Shown here piece by piece: positions 1 to 8,170 of a stretch of 24,053 bases of DNA. The stretch is from a virus, in the IMG/VR virus record IMGVR_UViG_3300007538_000180, positions 1 through 24,053 of that record; one strand, 5' to 3'. The position numbers and the translations under genes are program-made. Position 1 is the first letter of the stretch; each line of letters starts with the position of its first letter. The notes beneath the pieces are model-generated. The model saw only the letters and a program-made list of their open reading frames with translations, was not told the DNA's origin and made no database searches.

Positions 1-166
1 CTTGATTTACAACTGTACTTAATCCTTCAGAAATTAAACTACCTATTCCCTGTGCTTGGAAACTTCCATCACAACACTTTCTTGAATAGGTTTTACCATC
101 TTTACAAAGGCAACCTCTACGGTCATTTTGTGGACTTGGGTTTCTATCAGTTCTTTCTTTTCTCAT
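1..166 (-). CDS. Cysteine-containing phage structural-region protein, C-terminus cut by window edge
   Basis: The reading frame opens at the ATG at 166-164, whose A is shared with the stop codon of the upstream 212-residue gene (TAATG junction), and it stays open for 55 codons to the left edge. The visible N-terminus is basic and polar, followed by a compact cysteine cluster, CLCKDGKTYSRKCCDG, at about residues 19-34 and then a small hydrophobic stretch. The cluster could bind a metal or form disulfides; neither can be told from sequence. I have seen this kind of motif in flavobacterial phage proteins but know no function for it. Its place at the end of the tail/head operon suggests a minor structural or assembly role. 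Confidence 0.7.
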   Translation of the reverse strand, partial: MRKERTDRNPSPQNDRRGCLCKDGKTYSRKCCDGSFQAQGIGSLISEGLSTVVNQ

Positions 167-804
167 TAACTAAAGTCAGCGTTTTGTGTTCGTTGTATAA
201 AGTAAATAATATCCCAAATTAAAGCACTACCTCCATTTGCAGTTACTCTCCAATCTGTTCCATTTGCAACAAAACTTGCATCTGCATAATATTGAAACAT
301 TTGGTGGAAATCGTGGGTTACATCGTTACCTTTTGCAAAAGTAATATCACTTTTTATTCTATCGTAAGGTGTACCGTTGCCTCCTTGAAAGTGCATACTT
401 AAATATGTTTGATTAGCATTTGCTGCTGAATATCTAAATACTACTGTTATTTGATAAACATCATTTTCGTTTATAGCAAGTACTTTTTTTGTAGTTCCGT
501 TATAGAAATTAATTGAAGGATGACTTTTATATACTGCCCCTGCGTTATTAGGTAATACTACTTCAACACCATCAGATAGTGCTAATTTATTAGATAAGGT
601 GTATATTGTATCATCGTATCTTGCCCAACCGTTTACAGTTATTACGTTTTGTGGATATACCACTACATTACTACCGTTGTGACCCATATAAAGGGCATCA
701 GTAGTATGTAGCATTGCACCATCCTCAATATTTACTGCGTTTACTTCAGCTTGATTTGTGTGTTCAACGTGAACTTTATAAGCCGAATTAAATACGTTAC
801 TCAT
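166..804 (-). CDS. Putative virion protein (fibre- or decoration-like), 212 aa
   Basis: No family recognised with certainty. The protein is rich in Asn, Gly, Thr, Val and Tyr and looks all-beta: an N-terminal strand region with ALYMGHNGSNVVVYP (about residues 37-51), then a jelly-roll-like part with VVFRYSAAN and YLSMHFQGGNG (about residues 121-143). That composition is usual for trimeric fibres, head decoration or tail spike tips. Its start overlaps the end of the prohead protease gene by 8 bases, and its stop overlaps the next start, so it is translated within the structural operon. Following a prohead protease, it could be a head decoration or fibre protein, but a tail fibre is equally possible. 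Confidence 0.75.
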   Translation of the reverse strand: MSNVFNSAYKVHVEHTNQAEVNAVNIEDGAMLHTTDALYMGHNGSNVVVYPQNVITVNGWARYDDTIYTLSNKLALSDGVEVVLPNNAGAVYKSHPSINFYNGTTKKVLAINENDVYQITVVFRYSAANANQTYLSMHFQGGNGTPYDRIKSDITFAKGNDVTHDFHQMFQYYADASFVANGTDWRVTANGGSALIWDIIYFIQRTQNADFS

Positions 805-1738
805 TTTCTATACTTTTTATTTTTGCTTCAGCCCAAGACTTTGCACTTTTGCCACCCCAAAGTAAATAAGAAATATAACCGCAATCAGTCTTTTCACCTT
901 TTTCGTAATACACCTCAGCCCTTGAAAGGTAACTAAACATTCTTTTAATTGTTTCTAAGCTGACAGGTTTACCTTGTGCTAATTGTTGAGCTCTAACTTT
1001 TCCTACTTGGGTAGCGCATTTATTATTGACTGCCTCGTTTAATTTAAGTCCTCTTTTAGCGTTGTTTTTTACTGACTCGGGGTAATCACTATACGATTCC
1101 ATTTCTAGTCTTTTACCATCCTTTAAACGCTTGTCTTGTTTTACAATGCCTTTAATTTGTTTTAATAGGTAAGCAGCTTCCTCTTCTTCTATTTGTGCTA
1201 ACTCATCTTTTATGGTTTTGTCTTTTGGGCGTTCAGCCTTGTCTGCAAAATAACCTTCAATACTAAAACCTTTTACTCTACCAGTTTTAACGTAGTTATC
1301 CCAAATGTCATCATTTAGTACTTTCATAGAAACCATCCAAGTTCCAACTGGCACTTCCATACCGTAGTGGCGTGACTTGTCTTTTTCACTTTCTACTATC
1401 CAGCTTTCAACAACGCTTAACCCAGTAAGTGGCATTTGATGCTCTAGCGTGCTTTTATTTTGGTTACCATTTATAAAAAATAACTCACTAGCTTTACGAA
1501 CAGTACTTTTAGAAAAATAAATATAATATTCATGTTCGCCACTTTTACGGTAAATAGGCTTATTGGGTATTAAGGCAGCACCCATTAAAATACGCTTTTC
1601 ACTATCTACTTCTGCAAGTTTAAACTCTTGCCCTTTAAGTGCTATAAAGTCTTCTTCTATTGCTGGGTATTCTACAACGCTAATAGCTTCAATACCTATT
1701 GCTTCTTGTTCGTCTATAAAAAGTTCTACTATATCCAT
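797..1738 (-). CDS. XkdF-type prohead protease fused to a C-terminal alpha-helical domain
   Basis: Residues about 45-170 match the XkdF-like phage serine protease family (Peptidase_S78_2) that trims the prohead during capsid maturation: GAALIPNKPIYR, STLEHQMPLTGL, VVESWIVE, VPVGTWMVSMKV and VKGFSIEGYFADK appear in the expected order. Likely catalytic residues are His100 (in LEH) and Ser159 (in GFSIEG). After a charged linker (about 170-210) comes a second domain of about 100 residues with YPESVKNNAKRG, NNKCATQVGKVRAQQLA, YLSRAEVYY and GYISYLLWGGK, a module that also occurs in other phage proteins and has no function known to me. The gene follows the tape measure gene after 29 bases, an unusual place for a protease, and no capsid gene is visible upstream. 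Confidence 0.85.
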   Translation of the reverse strand: MDIVELFIDEQEAIGIEAISVVEYPAIEEDFIALKGQEFKLAEVDSEKRILMGAALIPNKPIYRKSGEHEYYIYFSKSTVRKASELFFINGNQNKSTLEHQMPLTGLSVVESWIVESEKDKSRHYGMEVPVGTWMVSMKVLNDDIWDNYVKTGRVKGFSIEGYFADKAERPKDKTIKDELAQIEEEEAAYLLKQIKGIVKQDKRLKDGKRLEMESYSDYPESVKNNAKRGLKLNEAVNNKCATQVGKVRAQQLAQGKPVSLETIKRMFSYLSRAEVYYEKGEKTDCGYISYLLWGGKSAKSWAEAKIKSIENE

Positions 1739-1767
1739 ATTAATACAATACTTTTTTTACTTTTTTG

Positions 1768-3495
1768 TTACCCAAGTGATGCGCCTTTAACAATGTTACG
1801 TTCCAACGCTTGTGCATTTGTCACTTCGTTACTTACTACAAACGCTTTAATAGGTCTTTGTTCTCTATCACCTAAAGCCTGTGCTAATTGGTTTTCTGGT
1901 GCCGAACCTACAATATTAAAAGCTGGGGCTTGTACTGGTGCTAAGGCTACCGAACCACCACTATCCATTCCAGCTGCAGAACCTTTAGCCGCATTTACAG
2001 CAGCTTTAACACTAGATATAATCCCAGCAGCTTGTGCCGCAAACGCAAGTAATAAAGGAATGTTAGCTGGAAAACCTACTTTAGCTGTGGCTGCTGCACC
2101 TTTAGCAACATCAACACCTGCTTCGCTTGCCCTTAATGTAACACGCTGTAATGTAGCTTTAGCTTCAGCAATTTGTTCCCTAACTAACATGGCTTGGTGT
2201 GCAATAAATAAGGCTCGCCCGACTTTTGTTTCTGCGCCTGCTGCTTCAATAACAGCATCTAAAGTTTCGTATATTTGTTGTCTTCTTGCGAGGGCTAATT
2301 GTTTGTTTTTTTCTTTTTCTTCTTCAATTAAAGCATCTTGAATAGCAGCTTCTTGGTCAGCATAATATTGCAATAACTCTATTTTTTGCTCTTCAGTTGC
2401 ATTTAATTCTTCTAACCTTAATAAATCCCTTGACCTTTGTAAATGTAATTTTTGTAATTCAGTTTTGGCTTCAGCATCCTCATTTTTAATACGGAACTCA
2501 TCGCGTATTTTTTGTATATCTTCTTGGCGTTTGGTTTCTTCTGCAAGTATTTTATCGGCTTCAGCTTTGGCTTTTTCTTCTTCTGCTTTACGTTCAGCAG
2601 CAGCTTTGTCAGCTTCCATTTTACGCAACCCAGCAGCTACGCCTAAAAGTTCTTTATTTCTTACTAAACGTTGTTCTTGTAATTTAATTAAATCAGCTTC
2701 TAATTGTGCTTCTTCATCAAGGTCTTCTTTAGTACTTTCACTTAAACTATTTTCTTGTCTTTTAACGTCTAACCTTGTTTGTGCTAACTCTATTTCTTTA
2801 TCTGTAATTTCATTTTCTAATTTTGCTGCTGCTTCTAAAAACCCTATACGTTGTTCAGTGGTGTATTTATCAACCTCAGCTGCTTTAGTTTTAAGTTCAT
2901 TTATTTTAACATTTGTTTTAGCACGTTCTACTAATAATGCACGTTCCTTTTTATTTGCGTCTGCTATTTTGTCTGCTAATTCGCCAGCAAGTTCTAATTC
3001 CCTTTTGGTTTCTTCGCCAAAATTTGCTATCCTAGATTTTAATTGATCAAATGCTTCGCCTGCTTTTGCAAAATTACCAGTAAATACGTTATAAATAGTA
3101 TCACCTAAACTGTAAAATATATCACCTATATTACCAGCAATTACTCCAAGTTGCTTTAGTATTTTAGCCATTCGGTTTTGACCCTCCTCACTTGAAGTAA
3201 ATGCTTTTGTTAAGGATACAACCGCAATAATTAAAGCACCAATACCAGTTGCTATTATAGCACCTCTTAAAGTACCAAAACTTTTAACCACACCTTTAAG
3301 CGTACCTGTAAGCCCTTTGAATTTAGTTATCGCGCCACCTGATACTTGATCAAGCTGGTTACCTAGTTCGCCAGAGGTTTCATTTGTTTTTTCTACTTGT
3401 TTTTCTAGACCTACTATTTGTTTATTAAGCTGCTCAATATCATAAGCAGCCTCTTTGTATTTAGCCTCAAAGTCTATTACTACCTTTTGTCCCAT
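1768..3495 (-). CDS. Tail tape measure protein (short, 575 aa)
   Basis: The protein sets tail length and sits in the tail lumen before DNA ejection. An N-terminal coiled coil (about 1-50) leads to a strongly hydrophobic segment, GAIIATGIGALIIAVVSL, at about 78-95, then a long Glu/Lys/Ala-rich coiled coil from about 165 to 420, an Ala/Gly-rich hydrophobic part near 480-510 and a flexible tail. This layout is that of Bacteroidota phage tape measures. With the general rule of about 0.15 nm per residue, 575 residues would give a tail near 85 nm, so a siphovirus with a short to medium tail is inferred. The start overlaps the 50-residue ORF upstream by 16 bases. No lytic or peptidase domain is seen. 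Confidence 0.88.
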   Translation of the reverse strand: MGQKVVIDFEAKYKEAAYDIEQLNKQIVGLEKQVEKTNETSGELGNQLDQVSGGAITKFKGLTGTLKGVVKSFGTLRGAIIATGIGALIIAVVSLTKAFTSSEEGQNRMAKILKQLGVIAGNIGDIFYSLGDTIYNVFTGNFAKAGEAFDQLKSRIANFGEETKRELELAGELADKIADANKKERALLVERAKTNVKINELKTKAAEVDKYTTEQRIGFLEAAAKLENEITDKEIELAQTRLDVKRQENSLSESTKEDLDEEAQLEADLIKLQEQRLVRNKELLGVAAGLRKMEADKAAAERKAEEEKAKAEADKILAEETKRQEDIQKIRDEFRIKNEDAEAKTELQKLHLQRSRDLLRLEELNATEEQKIELLQYYADQEAAIQDALIEEEKEKNKQLALARRQQIYETLDAVIEAAGAETKVGRALFIAHQAMLVREQIAEAKATLQRVTLRASEAGVDVAKGAAATAKVGFPANIPLLLAFAAQAAGIISSVKAAVNAAKGSAAGMDSGGSVALAPVQAPAFNIVGSAPENQLAQALGDREQRPIKAFVVSNEVTNAQALERNIVKGASLG

Positions 3496-3632
3496 AGTCC
3501 GTTTTTATATTGCGTTAAACCCTCTTTTAATGTTTCTGGGTATTTATACTTACCTAAGGCAATATCTATATATTTGCCATTCCATTTTTCGCTTCTTGCA
3601 AATTCTAATAGATCTAATATATTTTGTATCAT
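3480..3632 (-). CDS. Small conserved tail-region protein, 50 aa
   Basis: This short frame fills the gap between the 1183-residue tail gene and the tape measure gene. It starts at an ATGA junction with the upstream stop and ends TAG 16 bases inside the tape measure gene, so both ends are translationally coupled. The protein starts MIQNILDLLEFARSEKW and ends YPETLKEGLTQYKNGLWDKR; that C-terminal pattern is familiar from small proteins preceding tape measure genes in flavobacterial phages. Its role is unknown; a tail assembly cofactor is a guess from position. Confidence 0.75.
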   Translation of the reverse strand: MIQNILDLLEFARSEKWNGKYIDIALGKYKYPETLKEGLTQYKNGLWDKR

Positions 3633-6600
3633 TTTGCGGTTGCTCCTTTTTGTATTCCAAATCTAATATCTGATGAATTACACCAGCCCATAAACATTCG
3701 TACAGTATATATTCCTGGGCTCATTCCTGTTTTTCTAATTACTTGTGTAGAGTTACTTAATGTTCCTTGGAACCATTGAGTTACTGAACCGTTTTCGGTT
3801 GCGTTGCTTTCTTCAATATACACTATTCCTACATTTGCAGGTAATGAACCAGTTCTAATATAATTTAATACAATATCAGCTGAGTTATTATATATAGCTG
3901 TATAAGCAGCAGAATAACCATCTACACCTTTAGCAACTGTTGAATATAACATACCTACATAAGTAGCTATTTCTTTTCCTTTAGAACTTGTTTTATTAAG
4001 CTCTACAGGTGTAGCCTTTGCTCCAATAGTTGCAACTTCACTAATTGTAAAATTGTTTAACAATCTACCACCTGCTAAATAAGAATCAGGGTCGCATAAA
4101 CTAGCTGGGCATTGGTAAGAAGCTACAACCGTTGCGGTATCAAATTCAACTACTATGTAATTAGTAATTAGTGAATAATAAGGTTGTGTTGAAACGTTGT
4201 CCACAGATATTGCTAAAGCCATGTATTTTCCAATACCTGAACTTGTACCGCTTATTGTTGGGAATGAATTACTTCCCCCAGTATAATCATTAGTAGTTGC
4301 TATTTTTATTTTGTCGTTTACTCTAGGTATATCCCTGTTTCCATTGTGATACCATTTTTCAAATGTTACAAACTCTCCACATTTACCTGCTCCTTGAGTC
4401 ACATTTTGTTTCGCATCTATTTCAGCTAGAGTAGGTATAGTACTATAACCTGTAACATTACCAGCACCAGCACTAAGTACAAAGAAACTAGTTTGTAAAG
4501 TATCGCCTGGATCAGTTGTAGCACTAATAACAGAACTTATAACATTAGCTTCAGCAAAGTTTATATTATTGTTTGTTTTAACATAGAACCTCGCATATCT
4601 TGTTGCTGGGTGCGTTAAATTTAGTATTCTTTTTTGTTTAGTTCCAACAGTTAACGATGGACTACCTTCAAGCCTTATAGTTGATACAGTTGTTATGTTA
4701 GCATTTGCTTTAAGTGTATCAATATTATCACTAGCTGTTAAATAAGATTGCTGGCTTGCTATTAAGAAACCATATTCATCAATATTTGGTATATCACATA
4801 TCGTTCCTGAATCTAGTATGTCAAACGAAAATTCTACATAATCAGTTCCATTAACTTTTGTGCCTGTACTTATTGTTGCAGGTGTTACATCACAAGGTTG
4901 AGTTCCATCGTTAGTAATATCGTTACCACTTATGTTAGTATTAATTTCTTCATCTAATGGAGGCGAATCAAAGTCCTCATTACCTAAACCACCTGTATAA
5001 TCAGCTGTAAATACTGTTGAATCAGCAGTTAACTCATCGGTAGATGAATCGTAGTTTGTATTATATTTATTAGTATTTGTTGGTGCAGCTATTGGAATAA
5101 TGGTATCAGTTCCACCTACAGACTGTGTACTTATTATGTTTGTTAATACTAAATCACTTTTGTTTGTTTCAAAATTTGTTGTTAATTCGTTTATGCGGTA
5201 AAGTTTATCAAATATCCTAATATTATCTGCTAACGTAAGCGTTTCAGTAATCCTTAAAGGTAAAAAAGCTGATATTTTAGTAATTCGTTTTCTTAAATCA
5301 AATAGGTCTTTTATATAACCCTCATAATAGGTTTTAAATAATGTTTTTTCATTTGGTATGCGTACATATTCATCTATTTCACTATGGAAATTTAATGATT
5401 GTGTCATGTCGTCAATTGTAGTACCTGTCCAAGTAGTTAATGAATTTGAAGGCATGTAAGGGTCACTAACATCTACTTTGTCATTAGCTATATTACGAGT
5501 AGCTATTGAACCACTACCCGACTTAACTGCATAAAATAATAAAGGTTTACCTGAACTTGATTGTTGTGCTTCATCAACAAACCACCCCCACTGAACATTA
5601 GTTAAAGCCCCAGTATTAATGTCATTTAACCTTTCAAATAAAACATGCTCAAAAGGTAATTTTATTTCGTAAAAACTACCCTCGTATTTTGCCTGTGATT
5701 GGTATTCTAAAGTACCCCATCCTTTATTATTTAACTGCTTAAATGTTTTAGCTAAAAAAGTATCTAAACCTTCGTATGTTAAATTGACTTGTTTATAAGG
5801 TATTGGGGCATCTACTTGACTTTCATCACTTATTACAAAAGGCGTAATATCGTGGGTTATATTAGATGAATTATAATAATCATTTAACGTTTGTACTACT
5901 ATAATATTAGAATCATTTACATACGCAGTTAAATTAAACATTTTAAAAATACCAATTAAAAAGTCTAATATTTTTATGTCTGGTAACTGCGAAACTATAG
6001 ATATATTTGTGTCGGTAAATGTTTCAAGTGTTGAATTTAATGTAACACTTTTATTACCGCCTAAAAACCTAGTATTTACTCTTACTAGTAATATTTCCAT
6101 GTCAAAGGTAGTGGCTGAAGCTGTTTCTATAAAAAAAGTAAACTCACCGTTATCAACTATTATAGCGTTATTTTCAGGTGTATAATCAGCTACATTTATA
6201 CCATTTACTTTAGTGCCTGTTAAATCATTAAAGCGTTTAAATTCTTGCCCATTCCTTTGTATAACTAAATTGTATTTAGCAGAACCTAGTGCTGGGGTTA
6301 TTGTTACTTTATAATGAAATTCTATTTTAACGTCAGCATTGTTTATTCTAAAATTATTAGAACGTACTATTAACTCATCAAATTTATCCCCTGTTATTTG
6401 TAGCCTTGTGAATTGTTGAGCTTTATCTTGGTCAATAAACAAACCTCCAGCTTTTGTGTGTAGCCAAATGTATAAATTATAAAAAGCTGCATTATCTTTA
6501 TTAAAAAAGTCTGTACTGAATTTAATATCGTAATGCGTTTCTATTGCTTTTATTATTGCATATAATTTTAAAGCTGGTTTTAATTCTGTAAAAGGTACGC

Positions 6601-7180
6601 CATTGTTTGAACCAGTTGTATATAAATTATAAGTTTCATTTAAACTTGAATCATATATAAGCCTGTTTGTGTGTGTTATTAACGGGAATATAATACCGTC
6701 AGTTATTTGTTCAGCACCTATAACCGCATCTTTTCCATCTGTTAAAAATGCTTCAATATTAGTGTCGTTATATCTAAAATCAAAAGAACTTAATTCGGTA
6801 AGGTTTGCAAGTTTATCCTCGCCTAATAAATCAGGTAATAAAACAGTATTCCCAAAAAATGTTATTCTATAATTTGCTGCTTCGTTATTTCTTAAACTAG
6901 CACCCTCTAATCTTATTTTACCTTTTTTAAATGGTTTATAGTTTAAATGTATTTCAGCACTTTTTTTAGTTCTTGCATCAAAACCCTCAATAAAATAGTT
7001 GTAAAAATGCTTAAATATTTTGTTATTGTTTTTAGATGCAGGTACTGTAAACGTTCTAGTATAATCAGTAAATATTTTTTCAATATCCCTAACATCTTGT
7101 ATAGATTGCGTTAGGGTTATAGATTCATCTTGATATAGTTCTACTTCTTGACCCTCAATGTATAACTGTATTTGTAGCAT
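3629..7180 (-). CDS. Large tail protein (tail tip/baseplate type) with adhesin-like C-terminus, 1183 aa
   Basis: The N-terminal part (about 1-690) is the conserved large tail protein of Bacteroidota siphophages: LYIEGQEVELYQDESITLTQ, IFTDYTRTFTVPASKNN and YRITFFGNTVLLPDLLGEDK are recognisable. It probably belongs to the tail tip or baseplate, though I know of no experimentally named function. From about residue 700 the composition changes to Thr/Asn/Ser/Asp-rich beta sequence with few charges and scattered Cys (CDVTP, GKCGEF, ASLCDPD), ending in a compact GIYTVRMFMGWCNSSDIRFG segment. That part looks like a receptor-binding or fibre extension. The gene begins directly after the stop of the 328-residue gene (TAA-ATG with no gap). 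Confidence 0.8.
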   Translation of the reverse strand: MLQIQLYIEGQEVELYQDESITLTQSIQDVRDIEKIFTDYTRTFTVPASKNNNKIFKHFYNYFIEGFDARTKKSAEIHLNYKPFKKGKIRLEGASLRNNEAANYRITFFGNTVLLPDLLGEDKLANLTELSSFDFRYNDTNIEAFLTDGKDAVIGAEQITDGIIFPLITHTNRLIYDSSLNETYNLYTTGSNNGVPFTELKPALKLYAIIKAIETHYDIKFSTDFFNKDNAAFYNLYIWLHTKAGGLFIDQDKAQQFTRLQITGDKFDELIVRSNNFRINNADVKIEFHYKVTITPALGSAKYNLVIQRNGQEFKRFNDLTGTKVNGINVADYTPENNAIIVDNGEFTFFIETASATTFDMEILLVRVNTRFLGGNKSVTLNSTLETFTDTNISIVSQLPDIKILDFLIGIFKMFNLTAYVNDSNIIVVQTLNDYYNSSNITHDITPFVISDESQVDAPIPYKQVNLTYEGLDTFLAKTFKQLNNKGWGTLEYQSQAKYEGSFYEIKLPFEHVLFERLNDINTGALTNVQWGWFVDEAQQSSSGKPLLFYAVKSGSGSIATRNIANDKVDVSDPYMPSNSLTTWTGTTIDDMTQSLNFHSEIDEYVRIPNEKTLFKTYYEGYIKDLFDLRKRITKISAFLPLRITETLTLADNIRIFDKLYRINELTTNFETNKSDLVLTNIISTQSVGGTDTIIPIAAPTNTNKYNTNYDSSTDELTADSTVFTADYTGGLGNEDFDSPPLDEEINTNISGNDITNDGTQPCDVTPATISTGTKVNGTDYVEFSFDILDSGTICDIPNIDEYGFLIASQQSYLTASDNIDTLKANANITTVSTIRLEGSPSLTVGTKQKRILNLTHPATRYARFYVKTNNNINFAEANVISSVISATTDPGDTLQTSFFVLSAGAGNVTGYSTIPTLAEIDAKQNVTQGAGKCGEFVTFEKWYHNGNRDIPRVNDKIKIATTNDYTGGSNSFPTISGTSSGIGKYMALAISVDNVSTQPYYSLITNYIVVEFDTATVVASYQCPASLCDPDSYLAGGRLLNNFTISEVATIGAKATPVELNKTSSKGKEIATYVGMLYSTVAKGVDGYSAAYTAIYNNSADIVLNYIRTGSLPANVGIVYIEESNATENGSVTQWFQGTLSNSTQVIRKTGMSPGIYTVRMFMGWCNSSDIRFGIQKGATAK

Positions 7181-8167
7181 TTACCTAATGTTATTTATTT
7201 TATTAAATGCAAACTCAAAATCAATAGTATAATTTATTAGCCTGTCATTTAAAGAAGTTTTCTTTTGTAGGTTTTTAGTTACTGGGTTTATAGGTAACGT
7301 TTTATTGTCCCATCGTATCCAAGCATTTTCTGTAATAAGTAACTGCTCAATAGTACTATTCATATCCTCATTAATAAAACCTGTATTTAAAGATATGCTA
7401 GTATTTGCATTTACGTTATATAGTTGTCTTTGTGTAGAATATAATGGGTATGTTACCGAACTTGTATTAATGGTATTTGTTTTATATGATTCACTTGTAA
7501 TGTCAAAAGTTTCAGTAGTCTTTTTGAAAAAATACAAGTCTTGATAAACACCAAATTTATTTATAAAAGTAACTTTATAAGGAGTAAATTTTGGCTCACA
7601 TATATTTGTTACTTTAATTGTTTTTAGCAATGTAGTATCATCCGTATCATAAATCTGAATAGTATTGCTATCGGCAGGAATGTCCACATATTGTATTTTT
7701 TGATTTGAATTACCGTTATCTATTATTTGTGTATCTACACTATCTATTGTTACTTTACCTACTCCTTCTGCAAATATTGGCAACTTTCCAGCTACTCCTT
7801 CAGGTAAGTATATATTATTAGCACTTATTAAGGCGTGCCTTTGTAGTTCTGGGTTTATTTCTTCATCAAAATAACCATAACCATCTAAAGCAATATAATT
7901 AAAAGACTGAGGGTTGTTATAATTAAATAAAGCCCCAGTATCGTCATAATAATAAACAACTGCGGTAACCCATTTTGAATTACATACATAATCGTTATTG
8001 AAATTAAAACTTATATAATCCCTAATTAATTCAGATACTTCAAGTACAATATTGTTTTCGCCCTGTATTACTGATTTTTCTAAAGTGTATTTTAAATCGC
8101 CATTGTCGTAACTGCCTTGAGTTCCGTCATAAACATATAAGTAAAGTCGTATGCTACCTAGTGCCAT
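7181..8167 (-). CDS. Conserved tail protein, 328 aa
   Basis: The start MALGSIRLYLYVYDGTQ and the segment VLEVSELIRDYISF are characteristic of a protein always seen beside the large tail protein in flavobacterial phages. The body is beta-rich and acidic, with few Cys (for example TNICEPKFTPYKV near residue 188) and no enzymatic motif. It lies three bases after the repeat protein gene and abuts the large tail gene, so the three probably assemble together at the tail tip. A structural role is inferred from family context; the exact position in the virion is unknown. Confidence 0.75.
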   Translation of the reverse strand: MALGSIRLYLYVYDGTQGSYDNGDLKYTLEKSVIQGENNIVLEVSELIRDYISFNFNNDYVCNSKWVTAVVYYYDDTGALFNYNNPQSFNYIALDGYGYFDEEINPELQRHALISANNIYLPEGVAGKLPIFAEGVGKVTIDSVDTQIIDNGNSNQKIQYVDIPADSNTIQIYDTDDTTLLKTIKVTNICEPKFTPYKVTFINKFGVYQDLYFFKKTTETFDITSESYKTNTINTSSVTYPLYSTQRQLYNVNANTSISLNTGFINEDMNSTIEQLLITENAWIRWDNKTLPINPVTKNLQKKTSLNDRLINYTIDFEFAFNKINNIR

Positions 8168-8170
8168 TTT

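Noticed and set aside
1563-3046. Plus-strand open frames of up to 237 codons opposite the tape measure and protease genes
   Set aside because: Their translations are low-complexity Ser/Ala/Leu/Cys sequence, the mirror of coiled-coil codons; the minus-strand genes there have clear families and coupled starts.
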